DNA of 64,000 bases from Kineothrix alysoides (GTDB taxonomy: Bacteria > Bacillota > Clostridia > Lachnospirales > Lachnospiraceae), in the NCBI RefSeq assembly GCF_000732725.1, contig NZ_JPNB01000001.1, positions 1,054,001 through 1,118,000 of the forward strand, in the 5' to 3' direction. Positions 25,900-35,100 of the stretch are shown in pieces (position 1 is the first letter of the stretch; every line of letters starts with the position of its first letter). The position numbers and the translations under genes are program-made. The notes beneath the pieces are model-generated. The model did no database searches. It was not told the DNA's origin and saw nothing but the letters and a program-made list of their open reading frames with translations.

Positions 25900-26127
25900 A
25901 TGGAAAGCATAGATAAAAAAATTGCCCGAATCAATGAATTGTATCGTAAGGCACAGGCGGAGGGACTGACTGAGGAAGAAAAAGGGGAACAGGCAAGTCT
26001 CCGCAGCGAATATATAGCCAATGTAAGGGCCAACCTTCGCGGACAGTTGAATAATATCAATATTCAGGAGAAGGATGGTTCCATTACCAGTCTGGGAGAA
26101 AAACATGGAAACAAAAAGACACATTAG
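25900..26127 (+). CDS. DUF896 / UPF0291 family small protein
   Basis: 75 residues. Two short helices with the family pattern KIARINELYRKAQAEGLTEEE and LRSEYIANVRANLRGQLNNI; the family (YnzC in Bacillus) is soluble and of unknown function, with a helical hairpin in known structures. AAAGG precedes ATG. Its end overlaps the cyclo-ligase gene start by 23 bases. Confidence 0.92.
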   Translation: MESIDKKIARINELYRKAQAEGLTEEEKGEQASLRSEYIANVRANLRGQLNNINIQEKDGSITSLGEKHGNKKTH

Positions 26128-26674
26128 AAAAAGTGTGCTTAAGCTAAGAGATGAGCTGCCACAGAGCGTTAGACAGACTATGAGCCGCCGGATTATAGGA
26201 AGGCTTATGGATACCGATGCTTATAAAGAGGCGGGAGCGATTCTATCTTATGTGAACTTTAAAAGTGAAGTGGAGACGGAAGAACTGATTGCAGAAGCGC
26301 TGAAAAGCGGAAAAAGAGTTTACTGTCCCAGAATAGATGAAGAAAATATGGATTTTTACCGTATCACGTGTATGGAAGAGTTGTCGGAAGGTTATAAAGG
26401 AATACGAGAACCTATGCCGGAGGGGAACAGGCTCTTAAGCGGCAGGGATATCAGCATACAGAAATGCTTGATGATTATGCCGGGAAGTGTCTTCGACAAA
26501 GAGAGGAACCGGATTGGGTATGGGAAGGGATATTATGACAGGTATCTGGAGCGGTATCCTCAGCTTCCAACCATAGCAATATGTTTCGAGTGCCAGATTG
26601 TGGAGCATGTTCCGGCAGAGGTATATGACAGAAAGCCTGCCATGATACTGACGGAGGAAGCGTTTTACACATAA
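26105..26674 (+). CDS. 5-formyltetrahydrofolate cyclo-ligase
   Basis: 189 residues. Converts 5-formyl-THF to 5,10-methenyl-THF with ATP, feeding back into the folD pool. Signatures: an N-terminal basic helix KRHIRKSVLKLRDELP, the SYVNFKSEVETEELI region, and the phosphate-binding loop GYGKGYYDRYL at about residues 139-149. Start ATG 26105 with GGGAGA upstream; the frame extends to 26075 but that lies inside DUF896 without a ribosome site. Confidence 0.94.
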   Translation: METKRHIRKSVLKLRDELPQSVRQTMSRRIIGRLMDTDAYKEAGAILSYVNFKSEVETEELIAEALKSGKRVYCPRIDEENMDFYRITCMEELSEGYKGIREPMPEGNRLLSGRDISIQKCLMIMPGSVFDKERNRIGYGKGYYDRYLERYPQLPTIAICFECQIVEHVPAEVYDRKPAMILTEEAFYT

Positions 26675-26676
26675 AA

Positions 26677-26733
26677 CAAAAGCTGTGTTGCTGAAGTATA
26701 TGGCTGCGAGAGTGTGTAAGCACATTTTTGTTC
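26677..26733 (+). repeat. Repeat family B, copy 1
   Basis: 57 bases starting CAAAAGCTGTGTTGCTGAAG and ending in a short hairpin with AGTGTGTAAGCACA. A clear relative lies at 39850-39907. It begins three bases after the stop codon of the cyclo-ligase gene. Confidence 0.7.
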
Positions 26734-26734
26734 A

Positions 26735-26766
26735 AAAAAATGCTGCAAAGAATGAACCTTTGCAGC
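26735..26766 (-). terminator. Terminator of the XRE regulator gene
   Basis: On the minus strand GCTGCAAAG (26766-26758) pairs with CTTTGCAGC (26750-26742), followed by ATTTTTTT. It is a standard intrinsic terminator just after the stop codon at 26772. Confidence 0.85.
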
Positions 26767-26771
26767 CAATT

Positions 26772-27128
26772 TTATTTATATTTCGTCTGAGTATTTCCAA
26801 GATAGGAAAGATATTTGACAACTTCCTGACGGTTTGTCTTATTCAGCTTTTCCAAATTGTTAATGACTTCTTTTAAGGAAATATCATGTACATATTTGGA
26901 ATTTAAATCATAGGAGCCGACGTAGCCGGGTTCCACGCCGAGGATATAATCGGCGCTGACTTTATAGAGCTTAGCCAGATTGACGACATGCCGGGAGGGA
27001 AGCTCACGCTTATCGAGTTCATAATAAGAATAAGCCTGCTGGGATATTCCCAGATAATCAGCTACCTGCCTTTGTTTAAGATGATTGTTTTCTCTTAAGC
27101 TCTTTATCATAACACTTACGTCTGCCAT
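26772..27128 (-). CDS. XRE-family transcriptional regulator
   Basis: 118 residues. The N-terminal helix-turn-helix (about 8-62) shows LRENNHLKQRQVADYLGISQ then QAYSYYELDKRELPSRHVVNLAKLY, a classic XRE/Cro fold; the C-terminal half is a short helical tail (LEKLNKTNRQEVVKYLSYL) likely for dimerisation. It is divergent from proA across 282 bases. A small inverted repeat CATAC/GTATG (27167-27187) lies between its start and proA and could be its operator. Ligand unknown. Confidence 0.88.
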   Translation of the reverse strand: MADVSVMIKSLRENNHLKQRQVADYLGISQQAYSYYELDKRELPSRHVVNLAKLYKVSADYILGVEPGYVGSYDLNSKYVHDISLKEVINNLEKLNKTNRQEVVKYLSYLGNTQTKYK

Positions 27129-27267
27129 ATGAATACCCCTACTTCACTTTGTTGTGGAAATAATAGCATACGACATAAAATAGTATGTGGAATAACCACG
27201 AATTTATGTTTTGAAATATAATTCAACAACAAGATGTTGTAAAAAATAAATTTAAGAGATTTTATTT

Positions 27268-27307
27268 GCAGAAATCATGCGTTGCTGAGAACGGAGTGAA
27301 CTGTAAC
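27268..27307 (+). repeat. Repeat family A, partial copy
   Basis: Forty bases matching the right end of family A (GCAGAAATCATGCGTTGCTG through GAACTGTAAC). The left part is missing. It sits in the XRE-proA divergent intergenic region. Confidence 0.8.
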
Positions 27308-27336
27308 GATAAAAACATGGCATCTGAAAATCATGG

Positions 27337-27365
27337 TTGAAATAAATGAAATTTTACTATATAAT
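27337..27365 (+). promoter_or_regulatory. Promoter of proA
   Basis: TTGAAA (27337-27342), 17-base spacer, perfect TATAAT (27360-27365). Predicted start near 27372, about 39 bases before ATG 27411. Between this and the XRE gene (27129-27336) only the partial family A repeat and a small inverted repeat were seen. Confidence 0.75.
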
Positions 27366-27410
27366 TAATAAAATTTCAGACAATGGAGAACCGAAAGGGA
27401 GGGCTTATAA

Positions 27411-28658
27411 ATGACGGATTTAGAAAGCATGGGACAAAGAGCGGCGGCGGCGAAATTCGAGCTGCAAAGGCTCTCGGCGGAAAAGAAAAATGAAGCGCTT
27501 AAAAAGGCGGCAGAGGAATTGGTCGCCGATACGAAGCACATTTTAGAGGAAAATGGAAGAGATATTAAAAACGGCGAGAAAAATGGAATGCACCCCGGCA
27601 TGATAGACAGACTTCGCCTGACTGAGGATAGAATAAAAGGGATGGCGGAGGGACTGCATCAGATTATCGCGTTGGATGACCCCGTAGGAGAAGTGTTAGA
27701 AGCCTTCACCCGCCCCAATGGACTGCATATTCATAAGTGCAGAGTTCCCCTTGGCGTAATCGGTATTATATATGAATCGAGGCCTAACGTGACGGCAGAT
27801 GCCTTCGGACTTTGCTTCAAGGCAGGCAACGCGGTTATCCTAAAAGGAGGAAGCGATGCCGTTTTCTCGAATATAGCGATAACGGCTGCCATAAGGGGAG
27901 CACTTAGTGCCTGCGGTATATGTGAGGATGCCATTCAGCTCATTGAGAGCACGGACAGAGAAGTGACTGCACAGTTCATGAAGCTGAACCGTTATGTGGA
28001 TGTACTCATCCCCAGAGGCAGTTCAGGGCTGATTCAAAGTGTTATTGCCAACAGCACGATACCCGTAATTGAAACGGGAACGGGAAACTGTCATATCTTT
28101 GTGGATGAAACAGCGGATATTGAAAAGGCACTTCCCATCATTATTAATGCGAAGACTCAGCGTATCGGCGTATGCAATGCTTGTGAATCGCTGCTCGTGC
28201 ATAAAGCGGTGAAGGAAAAATTCCTTCCTATGTTAGCGAAGGCACTTAAGGAGCACTCGGTGGAAATGCGGGCCGATGAGGAGATAAGGGAAATCATCAC
28301 GGATGCACTTCCTGCTACGGATGAGGATTACGGCACGGAGTATTTGGACTACATCATTTCCATGAAGACGGTATCTTCTGTGGATGAAGCGATTGCTCAT
28401 ATTAATAAGTATGGAACAAAGCATTCCGATGCGATTCTTACTCAAAATAAAGAGAACGCAGATAAATTTTTACGGGAAGTGGATGCAGCCTGCGTTTATG
28501 TGAATGCCTCCACGCGGTTCAGCGACGGCTTTGAATTCGGCTTCGGGGCAGAAATAGGAATCAGCAATCAGAAGCTTCATGCAAGAGGTCCTATGGGACT
28601 TAAGGAGCTTACCTCCTATAAATACACAATTGAAGGCGACTGGCAGGTACGCCCTTAA
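27411..28658 (+). CDS. proA: Gamma-glutamyl phosphate reductase
   Basis: 415 residues. Second step of proline synthesis, reducing glutamyl-5-phosphate to the semialdehyde with NADPH. An aldehyde-dehydrogenase-type fold: [16 protein letters not shown] (cofactor side), the catalytic Cys in [13 protein letters not shown] at about residue 255, and the C-terminal [25 protein letters not shown] signature. GGGAGGG ribosome site before ATG 27411. It has its own promoter and is not in an operon with proB. Confidence 0.97.
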   Translation: MTDLESMGQRAAAAKFELQRLSAEKKNEALKKAAEELVADTKHILEENGRDIKNGEKNGMHPGMIDRLRLTEDRIKGMAEGLHQIIALDDPVGEVLEAFTRPNGLHIHKCRVPLGVIGIIYESRPNVTADAFGLCFKAGNAVILKGGSDAVFSNIAITAAIRGALSACGICEDAIQLIESTDREVTAQFMKLNRYVDVLIPRGSSGLIQSVIANSTIPVIETGTGNCHIFVDETADIEKALPIIINAKTQRIGVCNACESLLVHKAVKEKFLPMLAKALKEHSVEMRADEEIREIITDALPATDEDYGTEYLDYIISMKTVSSVDEAIAHINKYGTKHSDAILTQNKENADKFLREVDAACVYVNASTRFSDGFEFGFGAEIGISNQKLHARGPMGLKELTSYKYTIEGDWQVRP

Positions 28659-28708
28659 GCATTTGGCTCGTAAAGGATTGTAAAAGTATAAAAAGCTTTG
28701 AAGTAAGG

Positions 28709-28735
28709 CGGCAGGCACCCATGTGTCTGCCGTTT
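28709..28735 (+). terminator. Probable terminator of proA
   Basis: CGGCAGGCAC (28709-28718) pairs with GTGTCTGCCG (28723-28732), with only TTTGT after it. It lies about 50 bases past the stop codon. Confidence 0.55.
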
Positions 28736-28790
28736 GTGCAGCTACGCGCACCTTCCCCCTGCTTGTCAATCTTGTTTTGGGCGAACTTCC

Positions 28791-31271
28791 TTAAATCAGC
28801 CCGTCCATCCGTGCAATCTTTATCGCCGCTACCTTTCCGCTTGCTTCGAGTTTTTGGTATATATTAGCCAAGTGAGTTTTAACGGTACCCAAAGATACAC
28901 TTAAACGCTCCGCAACTTCTTCTCTTTTCAGGCCTTCCGCGGTAAGGGAAAGCACCTCTGTTTCCCGTTTGGACAGTTTGACCTTATCCGGCTGACTGGC
29001 TTTCAGGCCCTCCAGATACTGTTCGCTGTAGGAAACCACCTTTTGAAGATACTCATTTCTCGAATCCTTGTTTGCCATTATTCTCAGCATGTCCATGATG
29101 TAGGACGCATTTTCCGCAAAGGGCAAGAGGATATCATCAGCCTGGGCTTTTACCAGAGCCTGTTCCAATTCAGCCACTCCTTTATCCAGCCCATACAGGT
29201 GGTATTTTGCCACAGCCTTAAAAATATGGTTATGGATAAAGCCCAGCTGATTGCTGAACAGCGAAAACTGTTCCTGCAAATCTTCCGTGAGAACTTCAAG
29301 AGCCATATAATTTCCGGAAAGCATCACGGCCTTGCCGTGAATAATATAATTAAAAGCAATCCCATGATATAAGAGATCAGCAGCTGCCATATTCCCTGCC
29401 TGTAACCAGAAAGGGATCTTCTCACGCTGCCCAATGCAGGCATACGCATAACCCTTGCAGAGATCAACCGTCGTATTATAGATGGAATTATTGAGGGGGG
29501 CAATATCTTCTTCCAGCTGCTTTAGCATGTCAATCGCTTCCGAGACTTTACCTTGCAGCAGGTAAAGTCTGATTAATGAAAATTTGGCACAGATAATAAT
29601 ACTGGTCTGTTCCTTTGTCTGGGCTTTATAGATGGCTTTGAAGCTGTTCAGCTCGGCAGCCTTCCAGTCGCCGGTTTCCAGTGCATACTCTGCCGGAATC
29701 AAATATTCGGAGCCTGTGCCACTGCCTCCAGTAAATACTGCATATGCCGTAAACCTTTCCACGGCAAGCTGCGAGATTTGCAGGAAGGCTCCCTGATCTC
29801 TGAAATAAACATAAAGCAGATGGGGTGACCCCATGGTAAATTCGTTTTCCCTGCTCATGATGTAGGACTGCTGACCGTTCAGAAGCCTCAGGATTTCGGC
29901 ATTGTGTTCGCTGGAGGAATTAATTACATTGAAGGAAGTAAAACGCTTGAAGATCAATATTTCTGCAATAATGTGGTTTCTATCATCCTCATCGATATTT
30001 TCCATATCCTCGTAGGCTTTTTTCAGGTCGTCCAGTTGTCTTGTGCAGTCTGCAATGGTTGCACCGTCGCCTTTTACTATGGAAAGCAGAAGGTGCTGTA
30101 GATAGGCGAGAGGATACTGATAGAGCAGCTCATAGGAGGCAGCCCGGAACATTTCAAAAGAGCCTTCAAAGCTGGTAAGCTCATTGCGGATATTTTTGGG
30201 ATTATTCAGATGGGCAAGTATTCTCTCTGTGTCTCCTGCTTTGTTAAAATAACCATAGGCAGCAATAAAATTGTTGCCGGAAAGTTCCCATTCACCGAGA
30301 CGGGAATATAAACCACGAAGATCTTCCTCTTTAAATTTAAATTGTCGCTTCGTCCGAAGAAAATCAAGAAGTACGTTGTGAATTTTATAGGTCTGTGTGG
30401 ACTGGTCATAATAAACAAAGGCATTTTCCTTGCGGAGTTTTTTTAGGATTTCCAAAGCCCTTTCTTCTCCGGTCACAAAAAGTGCCTGCTTTGCCGTGAA
30501 AATATCGAGTAAGGAGAGCTTTAACAGGAAGCTCCTGATAGATTCCTCATAGGTGTTAAACAGCACCTTCTCCACAAGCTCGTCTATGGAATCGTTCATC
30601 CCCACCGGGACACCGTTTTCAGAGGCAAGCAGTATCATATAAATCAGGGAAATCCAGCCATCCGTATAATCACTTATTTTTTGTATCTCCGTCTCAGACA
30701 TATTGCCGGTCATCATACGGCAATAGGCGTGAACCTCATCCTTGGAAAATTTTAATTGCTGCTGTGAAATAATATAGCAAAGTCCCTTGGAAAGCAGCTC
30801 CTGAAAATCAATATGGGTGGTATCTCTGGTAATGATCACAATATGTAGATTGTCCATCTGTTCTGCAATAATTCGCATGAGGAACCTGTTGATACTGAGG
30901 TCTGGCGAGAGGTGGAAATCATCAATCACCAGAACCGTTTTTGCCGGAAAGATAACACTATTCAATAGGGTGACTACCTTTTCTGTCTGCGGAATGTCCG
31001 CAGGGAATCCCAGAGCCTTTAATTTGGTTGATACTGTTTCATCCAGCCTGTTTAATTGAGCTGTGAAATTATTCCAAAATGGAGGAGTGGATTCACCTGT
31101 GTTTAAGAAGGCAATCCAAAGTGGGTTATTCTTCTCCGCTTTAAGAAAACTCCTGACAGCGGTGGTTTTTCCGAAGCCCATAGGTGCTTCTATGACAGTC
31201 AGGGGATAATCATATATCCGGGATAGAATTTTACCCAGGGGCTTTCTTTTTAATAGTTCCGCTTTCTTCAT
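28791..31271 (-). CDS. MalT-like large ATP-binding LuxR-family regulator (LAL)
   Basis: 826 residues. The NTPase part starts near residue 25 with Walker A APMGFGKTTAV (29-39) and Walker B VLVIDDFH near 115; a long helical region of TPR-like repeats follows (about 330-750), and the last 65 residues form a LuxR helix-turn-helix (LSKRETEVLSLTAEGLKREE then VKTHLANIYQKL). MalT-type proteins activate transcription after binding an inducer and ATP. Genes on its own strand downstream are convergent proA, so its target is not evident; the adhesin region upstream in divergent orientation is a candidate by position only. Confidence 0.93.
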   Translation of the reverse strand: MKKAELLKRKPLGKILSRIYDYPLTVIEAPMGFGKTTAVRSFLKAEKNNPLWIAFLNTGESTPPFWNNFTAQLNRLDETVSTKLKALGFPADIPQTEKVVTLLNSVIFPAKTVLVIDDFHLSPDLSINRFLMRIIAEQMDNLHIVIITRDTTHIDFQELLSKGLCYIISQQQLKFSKDEVHAYCRMMTGNMSETEIQKISDYTDGWISLIYMILLASENGVPVGMNDSIDELVEKVLFNTYEESIRSFLLKLSLLDIFTAKQALFVTGEERALEILKKLRKENAFVYYDQSTQTYKIHNVLLDFLRTKRQFKFKEEDLRGLYSRLGEWELSGNNFIAAYGYFNKAGDTERILAHLNNPKNIRNELTSFEGSFEMFRAASYELLYQYPLAYLQHLLLSIVKGDGATIADCTRQLDDLKKAYEDMENIDEDDRNHIIAEILIFKRFTSFNVINSSSEHNAEILRLLNGQQSYIMSRENEFTMGSPHLLYVYFRDQGAFLQISQLAVERFTAYAVFTGGSGTGSEYLIPAEYALETGDWKAAELNSFKAIYKAQTKEQTSIIICAKFSLIRLYLLQGKVSEAIDMLKQLEEDIAPLNNSIYNTTVDLCKGYAYACIGQREKIPFWLQAGNMAAADLLYHGIAFNYIIHGKAVMLSGNYMALEVLTEDLQEQFSLFSNQLGFIHNHIFKAVAKYHLYGLDKGVAELEQALVKAQADDILLPFAENASYIMDMLRIMANKDSRNEYLQKVVSYSEQYLEGLKASQPDKVKLSKRETEVLSLTAEGLKREEVAERLSVSLGTVKTHLANIYQKLEASGKVAAIKIARMDGLI

Positions 31272-31425
31272 ACAGTAATCCCTTTACATTGAAGCCTTCT
31301 AAACCATTTATTTACGAGTTTCATGTTTCATTATTATATAAAAAAACAAAAAAAAATACAACGATAATATATAAAATCCGCCGAACGGCAGATACCGAAA
31401 AATAAAATAGCTTTTATAATTTGAC

Positions 31426-31731
31426 TTGTATACCTATTTCAACCGGGAACAAACCATAAGGGAGGAATTTAAAATAAGCAAGATTATAAAAGTGACACCC
31501 AATGACAACTATACGCTTTTAATTGAATTTGAGTATGGTAATCAGGTGTTGTTTAATATGGAGCGTATGGTAAAGACATTACCCTATTGTGCTTTAAGCA
31601 ATCTGGAACTCTTTAGGGAAGTTCGGATGGAGGAGAAAGCGATTTATTGGGATACAGATAAGCCCACTCTGATTCCGCTCCGGTTTACGGTGGACAATAT
31701 CCTTTTTACTATCAGAGACTATACAGACTGA
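31426..31731 (+). CDS. DUF2442 domain protein with unclear start codon
   Basis: The recognisable DUF2442 domain runs from about 31471 to the stop (KISKIIKVTPNDNYTLLIEF, then FREVRMEEKAIYWD). DUF2442 proteins are small, often linked to toxin-antitoxin or mobile modules, and of unknown function. The open frame begins with TTG at 31426, which has no ribosome site. A good site AGGGAGGAA at 31459-31467 is followed seven bases later by ATA (31474), not ATG, exactly where the domain begins. Either ATA is used rarely, or the start codon was lost and the gene is dying. It sits beside an IS110 remnant. Confidence 0.6.
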   Translation: MYTYFNREQTIREEFKISKIIKVTPNDNYTLLIEFEYGNQVLFNMERMVKTLPYCALSNLELFREVRMEEKAIYWDTDKPTLIPLRFTVDNILFTIRDYTD

Positions 31732-31792
31732 ACAGTAAAGCGTAAATGCAATGGGAATTTTAGAAAATAAGAAAAAATATTTTATATCATTA

Positions 31793-32041
31793 CTAGTAGG
31801 TTTCAAACTCTAAAAGAGTGGTTTTAGTTTTCCTAAGGGTTTGAGCCTTACAAAAAAGATTGGTGGCCAAGTGATTTAAAGTAATCAATTGGTCAAAGCC
31901 TTCCAATGAATTAGGAATATGTAAGTAATCGGTGTAAATAAGGCCATCAGAATCAATACAACAAATAAACATAGAACTGTGGTTAGAGCCTTTAGGAAAC
32001 AGTTGGCCAAAGCTGCTATAGGAGAAAGCACTAATCCACAA
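31793..32041 (-). pseudogene. IS110-family transposase N-terminal remnant
   Basis: 82 codons. The segment SSMFICCIDSDGLIYTDYLH followed by IPNSLEGFDQLI resembles the start of IS110-type DEDD transposases (a KSSVCILD strand, then an EGFxQLI helix). The rest of the enzyme is absent, the tail after the helix is unrelated, and I saw no element ends. The call rests on pattern memory over about 35 residues. It lies between the DUF2442 gene and the giant adhesin gene, a sign of past mobile-element activity here. Confidence 0.45.
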
Positions 32042-32121
32042 CGTCTAAATAAACTATAGTGAATTAAAAATCAAATGGAAACTTAGATTTACTACGTTTT
32101 CATTATACAAGGAGACCAATA

Positions 32122-35100
32122 ATGAAAATACCTTTTAAACGAAGTTGTAAAAAAACTATACAGGTGCTGCTGGTAACGGCTACTTTAGTGGTGGTATTCC
32201 TACAGGCTTTCTATTTACCGGTAAATGCGGAGAATACTATAATTGATATAAGTAGCTATTGGGGTAAAGAAACCACACATAATATTTCGAATGAAGGCAC
32301 TATAGATTTAACTGCTTTCCCGTCAACAGAGGCAGGCAAGTTGACTTTTAATATCACAGGAAGCACAGCCAGGGTTACTATTCTGGGCGGAGGAAGAACC
32401 TATACAAATCTTTGTATAATGATAGGAGAAGGCGCTTATGTTACATTAAATAATGTTTCAATAGATAATACGAATTTCGAAAATACTTCACCGGTTATTG
32501 TAAATGATAATAATGCGGATAATCGGCTTATGTTTAGTGGTGAAAACACACTTACCGGAGGTGCGGCTAGACCTGGTATAACTGTTCTTAACTCAGGTGG
32601 TATTATTAATAATATTACTATTGACAAATCAAATCCGGGTTTGCCAGACAAAAGCTGCATATTAAATGTAAATGGAGGTACTGGTGCTGCAGGTATTGGG
32701 GGAATGCAGAACCGTGATTGCGGAAGCATTACAATAAAGGGAGGCACGATTAACGCTACTAGTAATGAAAACTCTGTGTGTAGTGGTGCAGGCATAGGTG
32801 GTGGTGCTAAAGGTAATGGTGGTAAAGTCACAATCAGTGGTGGTATAGTGACTGCAAGAGGTGCGAAAGGCGGTGCAGGTATAGGCGGAGGGGCCAACCC
32901 AGATAACTGGACGACCAACGGAGGAGCAGGTGGGGAGATTACTATTACTGGAGGAGTAGTACGAGCATACGGCAGTGGAGTTGAGATTGGTAAATACGGA
33001 GGAGGAACTATTTCTGGCGGAGGTGCAGGTATTGGCGGAGGTGCTGGCTATAATTATGGAGGAGTGGGTGGAAAAGTAATAATTAGCGGAGGCACGGTAA
33101 CAGCAATCGGGGCAGGAGGAGGCGCTGGTATTGGAGGGGGACGTATAGCGAGTGGTGGTGATGTAAATATTAGTGGAGGAATTGTGTATGCAGAAAGTAG
33201 CGATGGGGGTGCAGGAATAGGAGGAGGCGGGTCTGGTTCTGGGTTTTTGAACAAGACTGGCGGGAATGGTGGCTTAGTAACTATTACAGGAGGCACCGTT
33301 GAAGCAGTAGCTTATGGCTCTGGCTGTGATATAGGTAACGGAAATTACGGCGAAGGTGCCAAGATATATTTTTCAGGTGGTTCAATTAGATCAGATGTAT
33401 TCAATTGTGCACCAGTAGTAAGCATTACCGACACTAGATCTGTTGATCGGAATGTGGTCACAATTCCGAATATCAGTTCTGCAACAGCGGTAAGCTATAC
33501 TGTTGATGGCGGGGAAACCAAATACGCTTCAACTGACAGCTTGGGAAGGCTGTACCTATGGCTGCCTGGGGAAAATGATGAAAAGGTATACGATCTATCA
33601 GTTACCATTTTAGCGGACCCATCAAAAACTTATAGCTTAAAAACAGACCCTATAGTTTATAAATGGGGAAAACCAGAAATATATACTATTACAGACAACC
33701 GGACAATTGATCTGGCTAACTTTTTCTCAAAACCTGATGCAAGTAATCTGACGATTGCGGCAAGCGGAAGTACAGCCGAAGTAAAAATAGTCGGTGACGC
33801 TAATATTACATACAAAAATCTTCGAATTACTATTGATAAAGGCGCACATGTCACTTTATATAATGTAAATATAGATAACAGTACCTGCAGCGTCGAGTAC
33901 TCACCGGTAGAAGCAGGTGACAGCAATACAGGGAATACACTGTACATAATGCAGATGAATAAACTGACCGGAAGTAAAAACATGCCGGGAGTATTTGTTG
34001 CTGAAGGTACAAACCTGAATATTTTTAGATCTAGCGATCCGATGACAGGTACTGCAAGATTATATGCAAACGGAGGTGCGGATGCTGCTGGTATTGGCGG
34101 TAAAAATGGCGGCGGTGCTGGCTCAATTTCCTTTAATAACGGATCAGTTACAGCCGTAGGTAACGGGGGAGGTTCGGGTATTGGCGGTGGTAACAATGGT
34201 ATTGGCGGTACGGTGTCAGTAGTAAATGCGATAATAACTGCACAAAAAGGCTCAAATGCAACATATGATATCGGCGGCGGTCAAGGTGTAGCAGGCGGTA
34301 AAACCTATATCGGCAGCGGTGTTATTTTTGCTTCGAATATTTCGAATGTTCCCGAAGTCAGTACAAGCGACAGTACACAGCTTGGGAAAAAGAGCTTGAA
34401 ACTTGGGGATACTTCGACAAATACTAATTCCATGATAATTAATAACCAATACAACTGCGGTAATATCAAAACTGATTCTTATGGTTATCTGAATTTGTAT
34501 TTTACAAAGGGTACTCATTCTGTATTCTGTTACGATGTATCAAAATTATTTATTACATCTGATAGTAGTTCAGACTACCTGACTGTTACCAGATTGGAAG
34601 GTTTTTCAAATACTGGATATTCAGCTGACAGCTCAGGTGATATTAATATAAGTGAAAGCGGCAGCTATTTGATATCCGGCAACACAACTACATTCAAAAG
34701 CAGCATTAAGGTTGCTCCGGATATTAATGTAGATATTACACTTGATAATGTAAAACTCAGTTCAAATACTTCAGGCTTGAGTCTTGATTCAAATACAACA
34801 GTTAACCTTACTATAAAAGGTATGAATACACTGTCAGGCGGAGCGAGTTTCCCAGGTATAACTGTTCCCGAAACTTCAACACTTAATATAGAGGGAACAG
34901 ATACGGACTCATTAACTGTAGATGGCAATGGAAGTGCCGGTATTTATAATGGTGGTATTGTAAATATAGAAGGCGGAAAAATAACTGCAAACGGGGGAGC
35001 ATCAGGTGCAGGTATCGGCGGAAGTAAAAACGATGCAGGCGGAAATATTACAATATCCGGCGGAATCGTAACCGTAACTGGCGGAAATGGTGCTGCGGGA

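Noticed and set aside
32436-33296. Proline-rich minus-strand frames opposite the GGAGIGGG repeats
   Set aside because: Low-complexity antisense of Gly-rich codons; no start signals.
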